The notes under the pieces were generated by a model. It was given only the letters and a program-made list of their open reading frames with translations. It searched no databases and was not told the origin of the DNA. The position numbers and the translations under genes are program-made. Of a stretch of 64,000 nucleotides of DNA, positions 8,979 through 18,942 are shown one piece after another; the first letter of the stretch is position 1; every line of letters starts with the position of its first letter. Where the stretch lies: contig CABIWW010000010.1 in assembly GCA_902362435.1 (NCBI GenBank), positions 1 to 64,000 on the forward strand. Direction: 5' to 3'. Origin of the DNA: Eubacteriaceae bacterium (lineage in GTDB: Bacteria > Bacillota > Clostridia > Peptostreptococcales > Anaerovoracaceae).

Positions 8979-11900
8979 ATGGTGTTGTATTTATTCTTAG
9001 TTGGAATATTGATGCTTGCGATTACAGGCACAATTATTCAGATAAGTAGATTTAATTTCAAAAAAGCAGAACGATATAAACAGCTTCCGTATGTAATATT
9101 TTCTATGATATACAGTGTTGTAATGGCATTTACATTTTCATTGCTGCTAATGATCATAGATCCATTTTTATCGTTAAAGTGGATAACCAATATCGTTTTA
9201 GCTGGTGTACCTGCAAAGAGTTATGGCGCTGCTTTTATGCTGCTTATCGTATTGCTGAGCAATGCAGTTTTTCTCTGGTTAGAAACTCTGGTTTTGAATA
9301 TTGCGGAGAGATGTTCCAGAAACGGCATCAGTTATAGTTCATTTTTCTTAACAAGGAAGGCTGAGGATATCAGTAATTATTTTTATGAGTTTCATGATGA
9401 TGCTGGTGAGATATATTTAAAAAAAGAAAGAATTGCAATGGTACAATGGCTGAATTATATTCGAAAAGCCATTCTTATGTTATTTTTTGCTATGATTATT
9501 GCAGCTTTTGTCTGCATTTATATTCCCGCAGTGATAAAAGGAGCCACGTTGCTAAAACTTTTAAAGAGCTTTTTTATTCTGATAATGGCAAGCTATATCG
9601 TTGTGACAGAGGCCTTTTACTATTTAGATGGATTCACAAAGAATGAACAAGCAACATCCTTTGAAAGTGATGATGTATCCTCTACCAGGGTAGGACGGTA
9701 TGATAGCTTATTAAAACTTTATGTTGAAAAATTTGGAAGTGCAATTTTAAACAAAGACGATTACTGGCTGGAAAAGAGTCAGATTGAGAATGGGTTGTTT
9801 AATGACACTGCAGAGCAGATGGATCGAAGTAAAAACCGATCTGCTTTTGAGACTGTTATTAATTTTGCCAAAATAAGCAGGAGGATGCTTAACAGTAGTT
9901 ACACGGAGGCAATTCTGAATTTAACAGAAGGAAGAAGCATCGCAGTTGGTGACTCGATTTTTGGAGAATTTAAAGCATATTTGACTGCATACTTAAATTA
10001 TTTTCTGTCTTCTGGAGCAAAGGCTGTTATTATTACAGGAAGTAAAAAGAGGGAAGATAAGATTGCGAACAGTTTACTTCATGAGTTTAAGAAAGTAAAT
10101 GATATTAACTCGATATGGAGAATTGGTACGTATGAACAGTACTGTAGAAATAATGGATATGATAAAGGCATAGATCTTCTTGTTTGTACAAGCGATGATC
10201 TGATTAAGATTGATGAAAACTTCTTTACAATGAATATTGGCTGTTTGGTTGTGGATGATCCTGAATGTACATACACGTCCTCGGCAGTATCTAAAAAATT
10301 AATACATAATAAAATTGGTGAAATTTCGAGAGTAAGAAAATTGCAGTATATATTCCTGTGCAATAATATAACGCGAAATTTAGAAGAAAATATAGAGACT
10401 ACGATTGGAGAAAATATAAGTTCGTATCGAAATTTAATATCGGAAAAACGCACTTGTGTAATCCTTTGGAAAAAAGAACCGCAGGAAAAGTTACAGTATA
10501 AATTAGGAATAAAGGGATCATATATTGGAGCGGAGTATCCCATTGCTTTACTCGCTGCTAAAATGGGAGTATCTTCCATTGATGTGTGGTGTGATGAAGA
10601 AACTCCATACGTTACGTATTCAGAAGCGACTAATGATAATTTAGACTATTTGAAGTTGAATTTATTTCAAGATGCTTCTATTAATTTGAATACCATCGTG
10701 CATGTAAATGATATCAGCAGTTACGAGGAGAGTGGTCTTAAATTTCAAATTGTTTTTGATGAGCATTACAATTTGATAGCATTAGTGGAGAATTGGCTGA
10801 AATATGGTGGCAGCAGTGAAAGCATGATTCATGTAATCTCTAAACCATATATGTTACGTGACTATTTGGCGACAAATTTTTCCAAATTGATTATGAAGCC
10901 ATCGGATATAAAACGTATTATGCCGAGTAATGGATGTGACGTGGCAAAGCAGTGTGTAATCCTCTTATTAAATTTATATGAAAGCAAGCATGGAAAAAAA
11001 AGCAGTGATATTATAAAAATGTGTGATGTATTTTATGGCAGAAGCTTTGGTGAAAATTCGATAGAAGAATGTCTGATTGAAATGCTTTATACCGTGTTGC
11101 CCGAAAAGAAAGTTTATTCGATTTATGATCATTTTACATTCGTAAAGTGTGAAGAGTTCGATAAAATTGCTGGACAGTGGAAATTTAATGGATATTATAA
11201 TGTTAAATTAATTGATAAGGATATTTACATTAATATACATAAAAAGTATAATTTCCTGAAATTAAGATTTAGTGGATCAGGCCAATGGAAAACAACAGGT
11301 ATACATAAAGAAGATGTTTATAATTACTATTTACCGGGGCAGATCCATTGCTTTGATGGTGAATTATATAGAATCAATCAAATAGCTGCAGATCAAGTGG
11401 AGGTAATGAAAACGGCTCCGAAAGATGTTCCTGAATATAGCAGCATAGCAACATATCAGGTTTTAAAATTCCAGGAGAAGCTTTTATATACAAATCACAA
11501 TAAATATTCGGTATCGAGGATAAAAGCTGACTTTGATAAAACGATTTCGGGATATTATGAGTTTACAGATGGAATCGTATTTGGCATAAATAATGAATCT
11601 CAAATTGAGTCTTATTCGGAGATATTTTTGCCGAAGAGTTTGAGAGTGGAACGCCGAGATAAATATGGAATTAAATTAGAAATGGATATTCCTTGTGAAA
11701 ATCCTGTTCGTGCGGAATTTTTGATTGTTGTTATGTTTAATGAAATCATAAAAACTTTATATCCCGGTAACTATAAGGATTTGATTGTTTGTAGTGCAGA
11801 TACGGAGTTATACCGAAAAACGATTTCAAAGATTTCAGCTGAAGAACAGGCTCTTATTGGATTTGTGCCCGTTCTTGACTTCGTAACAGAGGTTTCATCG

Positions 11901-12815
11901 GTTAGAAAACCTACAATCTATGTTCTGGAGCAATCGTATCAGAGCAAGGAGATTTTGGCAGGATTGGAAGTAAAAGATCATATACAAAATATCTTTGACA
12001 TTATGTATGAATATCTGGAATGGGAGTTGGCAAAAGACGGTCAAGAGGGAGCTTATTTGAAATATGGATTTGATTCATATCCACAGATCTTTGATACAGA
12101 TGCAGTTATAACTTATTTAGGGGAAGTTAAGACTAGCAGAAAGTCAGTAGAAAGTGCAGATGGAATTATTTCACAGGAGTTAATGGATGGGGCAGAACGG
12201 TGTCCGTATTGCGGAAGGAAAATCTTTGCAGAACATGTAGAGACTACTGATGGAAAATATATGTGTGAACATTGTGCAAAACAAATTGTTGTACAAATGA
12301 ACGAGGTGAATGATCTTTATCATACTGCGAAAAAGCTAATAGAGAAGCATTATAGAGTAAAGCTGCCGAAGATCCGTGGATTTAAATTTAAAGGAAGAGA
12401 TGAAATTGTAAAAGCGGCGGGTGATTCTGCTGCATGTGGGTTCTATGATCTTAAAAAATCTGAAATCTGGGTGGAAAAGTATGCACCAAGAGTTTATATG
12501 ATGTCAGTAATTATTCATGAGCTGACACATAGCTGGCAGAAACAGCATTTAGATATGGAACGCTGTTCTCTAGAACTTTTGGAGGGACATGCAACTTATG
12601 TGGAATTAGAAATGCTTCATGCTCTGGCAGAAGATTCTTATGCAAGAAACACTCTCGAAAAATTACCATATATTAACAATACGGAGGATAATCCGTATTA
12701 TCAGGGATATCTGCTGCTGAAAAACGAGATGAAACAATATCCGAATAAAAACATTTTTCAAGTCGTGAAACTGTTAGAAGAGAGTGTAATACAATCGGTG
12801 AGTGCGGATGAATAA
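8979..12815 (+). CDS. Large membrane protein with C-terminal zinc ribbon and DA1-like HExxH peptidase
   Basis: This 1278-aa protein has about four to five hydrophobic helices in its first 220 residues. A cytoplasmic region (about 280-700) follows whose strand/loop pattern (AVIITGSKK, IDLLVCTSDD, IGCLVVDDPE) vaguely resembles a helicase-type Rossmann domain without a clear Walker A. I treat that as undefined. Near residue 1074 there is a treble-clef or LIM-like zinc site (CPYC, then CEHC about 20 residues on). About 80 residues later comes a gluzincin-type site, HELTH near 1179-1183, with EGHATYVE downstream as the probable third ligand. Zinc finger plus HExxH with a downstream EG motif recalls plant DA1 and its bacterial relatives. 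Likely role: an intracellular protease tied to the membrane and kept inactive until triggered (inference). Its end overlaps the next gene by 8 bp, implying translational coupling. Confidence 0.7.
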   Translation: MVLYLFLVGILMLAITGTIIQISRFNFKKAERYKQLPYVIFSMIYSVVMAFTFSLLLMIIDPFLSLKWITNIVLAGVPAKSYGAAFMLLIVLLSNAVFLWLETLVLNIAERCSRNGISYSSFFLTRKAEDISNYFYEFHDDAGEIYLKKERIAMVQWLNYIRKAILMLFFAMIIAAFVCIYIPAVIKGATLLKLLKSFFILIMASYIVVTEAFYYLDGFTKNEQATSFESDDVSSTRVGRYDSLLKLYVEKFGSAILNKDDYWLEKSQIENGLFNDTAEQMDRSKNRSAFETVINFAKISRRMLNSSYTEAILNLTEGRSIAVGDSIFGEFKAYLTAYLNYFLSSGAKAVIITGSKKREDKIANSLLHEFKKVNDINSIWRIGTYEQYCRNNGYDKGIDLLVCTSDDLIKIDENFFTMNIGCLVVDDPECTYTSSAVSKKLIHNKIGEISRVRKLQYIFLCNNITRNLEENIETTIGENISSYRNLISEKRTCVILWKKEPQEKLQYKLGIKGSYIGAEYPIALLAAKMGVSSIDVWCDEETPYVTYSEATNDNLDYLKLNLFQDASINLNTIVHVNDISSYEESGLKFQIVFDEHYNLIALVENWLKYGGSSESMIHVISKPYMLRDYLATNFSKLIMKPSDIKRIMPSNGCDVAKQCVILLLNLYESKHGKKSSDIIKMCDVFYGRSFGENSIEECLIEMLYTVLPEKKVYSIYDHFTFVKCEEFDKIAGQWKFNGYYNVKLIDKDIYINIHKKYNFLKLRFSGSGQWKTTGIHKEDVYNYYLPGQIHCFDGELYRINQIAADQVEVMKTAPKDVPEYSSIATYQVLKFQEKLLYTNHNKYSVSRIKADFDKTISGYYEFTDGIVFGINNESQIESYSEIFLPKSLRVERRDKYGIKLEMDIPCENPVRAEFLIVVMFNEIIKTLYPGNYKDLIVCSADTELYRKTISKISAEEQALIGFVPVLDFVTEVSSVRKPTIYVLEQSYQSKEILAGLEVKDHIQNIFDIMYEYLEWELAKDGQEGAYLKYGFDSYPQIFDTDAVITYLGEVKTSRKSVESADGIISQELMDGAERCPYCGRKIFAEHVETTDGKYMCEHCAKQIVVQMNEVNDLYHTAKKLIEKHYRVKLPKIRGFKFKGRDEIVKAAGDSAACGFYDLKKSEIWVEKYAPRVYMMSVIIHELTHSWQKQHLDMERCSLELLEGHATYVELEMLHALAEDSYARNTLEKLPYINNTEDNPYYQGYLLLKNEMKQYPNKNIFQVVKLLEESVIQSVSADE

Positions 12816-13824
12816 TATCGGAAAAAAAGTAATTTCTGTCGTAGTTGCTATAGTAATTCTATTAATGCTTTGTGCTGGAATACATTTTGGTGTTACAGGA
12901 ACTACAGAGGCAAGAATCAATAAAATCACACATAAGCATGATGGCGAAAATTATTATAATGGGATTGGAGGACGTGCGTCGGTAGAAGAAGAATTGGATT
13001 ACATGATTCTGAAGTATACTGGGAACTTGCCGGATCCGGATCGCGGTATAGTTGACAGTGATACTGAGATGGATCCGAATCCGTCTGAGGTGGATGAAGA
13101 TATTGGCGAAGATCTGGATAAATTGAAACAAGTTTTAGCCGATGAACTGAAATCTGTTCCAACAGGTATCGTTTTTCACGCATCAGATAAAATTACTGAG
13201 CAGCAGGTTTTTGACATTCTATCGGAAAATGCGGCTTATGCAAATGGCTATGATGGTATTTTATTAAAAAGTTTTCGATGCAGGAAAACTGCAATTGAAG
13301 ATGGAAATGCAGAATTTCAATTACAAATCAATTATCAGAGAAATGTTGAAGAAGTGAAACAAATTAAAGCAAAGGTGGTTAAAGAAACTGATGCTGTTAT
13401 GGACAAGTTAAAATTGGATGGTATGTCTGATTATGAAAAAGTAAAAGCAATTAATACATATCTGTGTGATACAGTGGAATATCCCGCACAGGAGCCTTAT
13501 TCAGATGTAAGCCATACGGCGTATGGATCATTTGTAGAGCATTCAGCGGTATGTGATGGATACGCACGTGCAGCAGATATATTGTGTGAAGAAGCTGGTG
13601 TGAATTGTCAAATCGTTATAGGTGAAGTTCGTAACGGAGGTGGACATGCCTGGAATTTAGTTCAGTTAGATGGCCAATGGTATCAATGGGACGTTTGCTG
13701 GAATGATGGAGGAAGCAGTAGAAGAGAGTATTTTTTAGTCACGGATGCATTTATGGAAAAATCCAGGACATGGGATAAAACGGAGTTCCCGAAGTCTGCA
13801 ACCCACTCATATTCCTATAATTAA
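12808..13824 (+). CDS. Membrane-anchored transglutaminase-like protein
   Basis: This 338-aa protein has an N-terminal hydrophobic segment (VISVVVAIVILLMLCAGIHF) acting as signal or anchor, and a transglutaminase-core domain over about residues 200-310. The catalytic triad is visible: Cys in HSAVCDGYARA (near 247), His in GGGHAWNLV (near 279), Asp in QWDVCWND (near 294). In bacteria this fold usually serves as a cysteine protease or peptide-crosslinking enzyme. The domain is predicted to lie outside the membrane. The start is ambiguous: GTG at 12802 or ATG at 12808, both inside the end of the preceding gene, with only a weak ribosome site (GGTGAG). I chose the ATG. A physical partnership with the preceding peptidase is inferred from the overlap. 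Confidence 0.8.
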   Translation: MNNIGKKVISVVVAIVILLMLCAGIHFGVTGTTEARINKITHKHDGENYYNGIGGRASVEEELDYMILKYTGNLPDPDRGIVDSDTEMDPNPSEVDEDIGEDLDKLKQVLADELKSVPTGIVFHASDKITEQQVFDILSENAAYANGYDGILLKSFRCRKTAIEDGNAEFQLQINYQRNVEEVKQIKAKVVKETDAVMDKLKLDGMSDYEKVKAINTYLCDTVEYPAQEPYSDVSHTAYGSFVEHSAVCDGYARAADILCEEAGVNCQIVIGEVRNGGGHAWNLVQLDGQWYQWDVCWNDGGSSRREYFLVTDAFMEKSRTWDKTEFPKSATHSYSYN

Positions 13825-13926
13825 AAGGACAGGAAAGTAATGATAAGAAAGATGCAGAGCTATTAAAGGATAGAAGAAGTGCAGAAACTTAAGAAGCATT
13901 AGGAAAGGCAATTAAAGGTATATCAT
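13825..13926 (+). other. Short spacer with a possible decayed reading frame
   Basis: One frame reads KDAELLKDRRSAET, a stop, then EALGKAIKGISYG into the next gene's start. The composition is protein-like, but there is no start codon context. It may be the relic of a small gene or simply a spacer. No terminator is visible, so the operon probably continues. Confidence 0.2.
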
Positions 13927-15828
13927 ATGGTACTTATATTTTTCGGAGTAGCAATAGTAATTTTATTGGTTACCATTTTATTAACAGTTAAAGAACGATT
14001 AAATGGGCAACGCATTATCAAGGTTTTGCTGGTAGGGTGTTCTTTGATGGTTGGCGTGCTGATTTTTCCGGCATATTGTATGGGCTATGGCGAAGCTGGC
14101 AGGGGAGATGCGTTGAGTAGCGGGATTTTCTCGTTCTTATATGTATTGAGAACTTTAGCAGGGCGTCAGCCATTAGGTATTACAGTGGATTATATACAGG
14201 ATTACATGTATGTAAAATGGCTGTTATATGTACTATTTATTGCAGGGCCAGTCATTACAGCTGGATTTATAATCTCTTTTTTTGGAAGTTTCGTAGAAAA
14301 TATCCGATTTCGTATGATGAGAAAAGCAGAAATACATGTTTTTTCGCAGTTAAATGAAGCTTCACTGTTATTGGCGGAGAGTATAAATGATAATAAATGT
14401 GGTTATGTATTCTGTAATTATAGCGGAAAGATTTCAGATTTAGATGAAAAAATCAGAAAGCGAATCAGGCAGATAAAAGGAGTGATTTTAAAAGGCACGG
14501 AAACAGAATTAAAGTTTCATTTAGATGTTCAGAAGATACATGTATATGAAATTGCAGAGAGCAGAACTGCTAACGAAAAGAATGCCTTGGCTTTCATGGA
14601 AAGATATAAAAAGGATCTACAGAAGAAGAGTGTCGAGGTTGCTGTTTTTGCTTCAGGTTCTACAACAGAAGTCATGTTCAATTCTGTTGAGAAAAAAAAT
14701 TGCAGAATTCGCATTATTGATGAAGTGAAATATACCTGTTATAGCTTGCTGTTTGACTTTCCATTATATCATAATATCAACCGCAATAAGGTTTCTGTCC
14801 TGGTTGTGGGAGCCGGCACTACAGGAAAGGAAATGATAAAGGCAGTCAGCTGGTGTGGACAGATGCTGGATGCAGATCTTAAAATATCTGTAGTTGATCT
14901 GGATGCGGAACGAGCCAAAATGCAATTGTTAAAAGAATGTCCGGAAATATTTCTGGAAAACAAAATAGGCTTTTATCAGGCAGATGTTACAAGAAATGAG
15001 TTTAAAGAAGTCTTGGATCAGTATTGCAGGGATGCTACTTATATAGTGATAGCCTTGAAAGAGGATGATCTGAATATTGATACAGCAACTTATTTGAAAA
15101 TGTATTATGAAGCGGTTGACTTTAGTAAAAAAGATATGCCTATGATTCATCTTAGGGTGAGGGATACTGTTAAAAATGAGCGAATTATGAGAGTTTACCA
15201 ACAGGATGATTTTCACATAAATGCATTTGGAAGTATTGAAAAAGTATTTAGCCATAAGAATTTGATTCATTCTAATTTAGAAAAGATGGCGCTTGCTTCC
15301 CACTTTGCATACTACCAAGTGCTTGATAAATTGAAACATCAGGATGATCCGAGGATAAAGGCAGACATACAATATGCTAGAGATTCTTATAATTCGGAGG
15401 AGTATAATCAGAGATCATCTTTTGCTTCTGCATTGCACATTATATATAAAATGCATGATTGTGGTGTAGCTATTTCGTCAGGAACTCTTTTAAAAAGGGA
15501 GCATATCAAGCAATTGCGTGAAAAATTACAAGACTCCGGTTTACGAGACAGACTCGCACAGTTGGAACACAGAAGATGGAATGCTTTTATGCGATCAGAA
15601 GGATATAGTAAAGCTTCTATAGATGCTGTAGAACAGTATTTCAAATATACGAAAAAACCAAGTAATAAAGAGGCAAAATTGCACCCGGCTATCGTATCTT
15701 GGGAAGAACTGGATTTTGTGAGTTGTGAAGTGTCTAGAATTGAAAATAAGTCAGAAGATTATAAGGCTGTGGATTATTTCTTTATTGATCATATGTGTGA
15801 AATTTTAGAAGCAGCAATGGAAGAATAG
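13927..15828 (+). CDS. Membrane protein with TrkA-like Rossmann domains and C-terminal RyR domain
   Basis: This 633-aa protein begins with three predicted transmembrane helices (about residues 2-20, 34-52 and 96-122). Two Rossmann-like regions follow. The second carries VSVLVVGAGTTGKEM (near 288-302) and VVDLD about 30 residues on, as in TrkA-N/RCK NAD-binding domains. The C-terminus holds a RyR (ryanodine-receptor repeat) domain beginning AQLEHRRWNAFMRSEGY near 543. Bacterial RyR domains are found in predicted immune and nucleotide-signalling operons. A membrane-tethered sensor that binds a dinucleotide or nucleotide-derived ligand is a reasonable model but is inference. It is a paralogue of the 614-aa protein at 31771. 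AAAGG lies about 7 bases before the ATG. Confidence 0.75.
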   Translation: MVLIFFGVAIVILLVTILLTVKERLNGQRIIKVLLVGCSLMVGVLIFPAYCMGYGEAGRGDALSSGIFSFLYVLRTLAGRQPLGITVDYIQDYMYVKWLLYVLFIAGPVITAGFIISFFGSFVENIRFRMMRKAEIHVFSQLNEASLLLAESINDNKCGYVFCNYSGKISDLDEKIRKRIRQIKGVILKGTETELKFHLDVQKIHVYEIAESRTANEKNALAFMERYKKDLQKKSVEVAVFASGSTTEVMFNSVEKKNCRIRIIDEVKYTCYSLLFDFPLYHNINRNKVSVLVVGAGTTGKEMIKAVSWCGQMLDADLKISVVDLDAERAKMQLLKECPEIFLENKIGFYQADVTRNEFKEVLDQYCRDATYIVIALKEDDLNIDTATYLKMYYEAVDFSKKDMPMIHLRVRDTVKNERIMRVYQQDDFHINAFGSIEKVFSHKNLIHSNLEKMALASHFAYYQVLDKLKHQDDPRIKADIQYARDSYNSEEYNQRSSFASALHIIYKMHDCGVAISSGTLLKREHIKQLREKLQDSGLRDRLAQLEHRRWNAFMRSEGYSKASIDAVEQYFKYTKKPSNKEAKLHPAIVSWEELDFVSCEVSRIENKSEDYKAVDYFFIDHMCEILEAAMEE

Positions 15829-15840
15829 GAGCGATATATT

Positions 15841-17955
15841 ATGAATCTTAATAAGCAGAACTATGTGGATAATTTTTTTAAATTACTGAAAGTAAAAGCA
15901 GATATTTCAGAGGGTCATGATTATAAATCTTTTTTGAAGGGCGCCATTGATATGTTTTTAGAAAATGAAAACAAAGATACTGCGAATGAAGTATATAAAA
16001 TCTTCCTTGATATTTATAGAATTAAAACTTCAAAAGGAACCTCTGTCCTGGATTTGTTAGATGCATTGAGTCAGTACGAAGAAAGCATGGGAGTCTTAAA
16101 TAATAAACAGCGAGACCACTACATCCATTCAGTAAATGTTTTTTTACTGGGTTTGATGATTTATGCACAAAATGATAAATTCCGCCATTTGTTTGCAGAA
16201 TCCCTGAAAAGAAAACACAGGAAGGAGTTGTTCAATACTGATGAAGAGTTTCTTTTCTGCTGGGGTATGACAGCATTATTTCATGATATTGGATATCCTG
16301 TTGAAATGGTTAATGCACAGTTACAACAATTTTTTAGTTATGTTATTAATGAAAAAGTGGGAATGCAAGAAGTTAGACCTTATATTGCATATAAGGATTT
16401 CGCAGCTTTGGATATGATTAAGAAACGTCCAGATCATGAATCGATTTTAGCTGATATTGCAGGTGCGCCGGATCAGGTGGATCCATATAGGCCAACAAAT
16501 TTGATTGCATATAATATTGCCGGAATGTTTGGATTATCTTATGAACAGACACATATTGTGATGGATAGTTATCTGGATATTATGCAGAATAAAGGATTTA
16601 TTGATCATGGATTTTACAGCGCCTTGATTGTTTTAAGATGGTATGGCGAGGCTGTTCAATACGCTACCTCAGAAATGAGTGATCTATTTACACAAATAGT
16701 TGATGCGGCAACAGCAATTTTTCTTCATAACGCATATAAGAAAACATTTCAGAATCCACCATTTGATTTGCCGGGAATTGACCCTGCAGCGGCTCCTATT
16801 AGTTTTCTGCTAATTTTATGCGATGAATTGCAAGAGTGGAATAGAAAAGCATATGGCAAGGTGATACGCACCTGCATACAGGTAGACGATATTTCAGAAT
16901 TATACATTGATGATGCCTGTTTAAATTTACACTATATTGCAACGGAAGGGTATATGAATCCCGAGTTTATCCAAGGGAAAAAGGAGGGTGTGCAGAATAC
17001 ACTGCAGCTGGATAAAATTTTTTCAAAAGGAATCTTTTTATCAGCCACCGATTCTTCGGAACGGTATCTTAATGATATAAAGATTGCTCAACACCAAAGT
17101 ACTCCAAGGATTATGATTGAGCATCTTGAGGAAATTGCTAAGGAAATACATGAGGATTACTGCAATAAGCAAGTAGAACGAAAAGGAGCGGACGCTGACA
17201 TAACAGAATGGTCTCAGCTTACGGATTCTTTAAAGTATTCTAATATACGACAGGCAATGGGCATTGTACATAAGTTAGAACTGATGGGATGTTATCTGTC
17301 CGAAGATGGATACCCGGGAGATGAGATTAAAGAATTTGAGACATCTACAATAGAATTTCTGGCGCAAAAAGAGCATGATGACTGGGTAGAAGAACGGAGA
17401 AAAAATGGATGGTCGTACGGTGAGGTTAAGGATGTTGAACGGAAGTACTCTCCGTATATGATACCATATGGCCAGTTGACTGAAGATGTGAAAGAACTGG
17501 ATCGCGATACGATTCGTAATATTATTCCAATTGTTAATCGCAGGGGGCTGCATGTATATAAGCCTTATCGCATAAATTCTTTCCCGGGCAGTAAAGATGA
17601 GAACGATTCTCTCTATGAAGAATTGGAATTAAAGATGAATATAAATACCGACTATATAGAGACAGTAATCAGAAATTATATTGCTTACATTCAGAAAGTT
17701 AAAGAGCACGGATTGAATGATTCGGAAAAGGAAAGCATTTGCGAATTATATGAGAAATTAATTAAGTTAGAGGAAAAAGGTGACTTTGAATGGGATGTGC
17801 GATACCTTTATGCTGAATTTTTGTTTGAAATGAAAGAAATTGATAAAGCTCTGCAGTTTGCAAGTGAATACACGAGTCACGCAGAAGAGTTTGATCAGGA
17901 AGACAATGTAGAAAAAGGAAGAGCTCTTATTACAAAAATTTATCGATCGGTGTAA
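15841..17955 (+). CDS. HD-domain phosphohydrolase-like protein with RyR domain
   Basis: This 704-aa soluble protein has an HD-type region over about residues 85-260. HSVNVFLLG (near 100) and the metal-binding pair in ALFHDIGYP (near 147) match the H...HD pattern of metal-dependent phosphohydrolases, which act on nucleotides or cyclic nucleotides. Near 510-580 a RyR domain is clear: KEHDDWVEERRKNGWSYG, then YMIPYGQLTE and ELDRDTIRNI. The last 100 residues are helical with TPR-like character. Coupling an HD enzyme to RyR suggests production or removal of the small molecule that RyR reads (inference). It starts 12 bp after the membrane RyR gene, so the two are co-expressed. The HD substrate is unknown. 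Confidence 0.75.
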   Translation: MNLNKQNYVDNFFKLLKVKADISEGHDYKSFLKGAIDMFLENENKDTANEVYKIFLDIYRIKTSKGTSVLDLLDALSQYEESMGVLNNKQRDHYIHSVNVFLLGLMIYAQNDKFRHLFAESLKRKHRKELFNTDEEFLFCWGMTALFHDIGYPVEMVNAQLQQFFSYVINEKVGMQEVRPYIAYKDFAALDMIKKRPDHESILADIAGAPDQVDPYRPTNLIAYNIAGMFGLSYEQTHIVMDSYLDIMQNKGFIDHGFYSALIVLRWYGEAVQYATSEMSDLFTQIVDAATAIFLHNAYKKTFQNPPFDLPGIDPAAAPISFLLILCDELQEWNRKAYGKVIRTCIQVDDISELYIDDACLNLHYIATEGYMNPEFIQGKKEGVQNTLQLDKIFSKGIFLSATDSSERYLNDIKIAQHQSTPRIMIEHLEEIAKEIHEDYCNKQVERKGADADITEWSQLTDSLKYSNIRQAMGIVHKLELMGCYLSEDGYPGDEIKEFETSTIEFLAQKEHDDWVEERRKNGWSYGEVKDVERKYSPYMIPYGQLTEDVKELDRDTIRNIIPIVNRRGLHVYKPYRINSFPGSKDENDSLYEELELKMNINTDYIETVIRNYIAYIQKVKEHGLNDSEKESICELYEKLIKLEEKGDFEWDVRYLYAEFLFEMKEIDKALQFASEYTSHAEEFDQEDNVEKGRALITKIYRSV

Positions 17956-17984
17956 TGGTTTATGACAGTGGATGTTAAAGGAGA

Positions 17985-18914
17985 ATGACTGTGTATATTG
18001 TGGATTTTTTTAAAAGAATGTTTAATAAAACTAATATACCGAGTATGCTGTATATTTTGTTAAATGTAGCGATTATAACAATTGCAGTTTTTTATTTTGT
18101 AAATTCTTCTGTGTCTGGGTCAATGAAGTTGTGGCAGGCTGCACTGATTGCACTAGGGGGATATATTGCGTGTATTCTCGTTGCATTGTCTCCATTCGGT
18201 GAATGGCTTTTAAGAAAAATAAATAAGTGTCATCGGGTAACGAAGGATAGAGATCCTAGAAATCTAGAGGCTATTTTTGTAGAAGTGTATCGTAATGCAC
18301 GTGAATTGAATTCTTCAATTCCGAATGATGTGGGGCTATATGTAAAAGAAGATATAGAGCCAAATGCTTTCGCTTTAGGGCGTAAAACAGTATGTGTAAC
18401 GACAGCGTTAATGGATCATTCGGATGAAGAAATCAAAGCAGCGATGTCCCATGAATTTGGACATTTAGCACATAAGGATACTGATCTGATTCTTGTTATT
18501 TCAGTAGGAAATTTGATTATTATGGGAATTGCACTGGTTATTAGACTGCTTATTCTTTTTATACAGCTATTGTTTTTGATCGCAGTTTTTTTAATCGGGC
18601 TTGTTATTGGAGATAGAGGTGCATTAACGACATTAGTAGCAGTTGTTTCGAGCTTTTTAGTCAATGTATTTGTAAACGGATTGATTTGGCTGTGGACACA
18701 GGTTGGAGTGTTGCTAGTAATGAAATCACATCGAGAAAATGAGTATCTGGCAGATGAGTTTGCTTTTAACCTGGGATATGGTGAGGCTCTTTGCAGGCTG
18801 CTTGATATGATTTCCATTCCGGGAAAGAAAAGTTTTTTTTCATGTTTGAAAAGCGCTCATCCAAAGACAGAAAAACGTATTGCCAGACTGAGGGAGCTGG
18901 GGGTAAAGTATTAA
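17985..18914 (+). CDS. M48-family (HtpX-like) membrane metalloprotease
   Basis: This 309-aa protein has two N-terminal transmembrane helices and the zinc motif MSHEFGHLAHKD (HExxH near 155-159). A hydrophobic hairpin of two or more helices follows, then the distal Glu ligand in ENEYLADEFA (near 251). This is the HtpX/Ste24 arrangement, with the active site facing the cytoplasm. Length matches HtpX (about 290-310). Family members degrade damaged or specific membrane proteins; a regulated effector or maturation role here is inferred from context. Start: the ATG at 17985 is only one base from AAAGGAG, so the in-frame GTG at 17991 (7 bases away) may be the true start. The conserved content is unaffected. 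Confidence 0.85.
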   Translation: MTVYIVDFFKRMFNKTNIPSMLYILLNVAIITIAVFYFVNSSVSGSMKLWQAALIALGGYIACILVALSPFGEWLLRKINKCHRVTKDRDPRNLEAIFVEVYRNARELNSSIPNDVGLYVKEDIEPNAFALGRKTVCVTTALMDHSDEEIKAAMSHEFGHLAHKDTDLILVISVGNLIIMGIALVIRLLILFIQLLFLIAVFLIGLVIGDRGALTTLVAVVSSFLVNVFVNGLIWLWTQVGVLLVMKSHRENEYLADEFAFNLGYGEALCRLLDMISIPGKKSFFSCLKSAHPKTEKRIARLRELGVKY

Positions 18915-18942
18915 ATTTATAAGATAAGAGTGAAGGTGCGTT

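Noticed and set aside
10079..10579. Long leftward ORF of 166 codons
   Set aside because: It lies wholly inside the 1278-aa gene, in AT-rich DNA where antisense frames are often open, and has no supporting motif.
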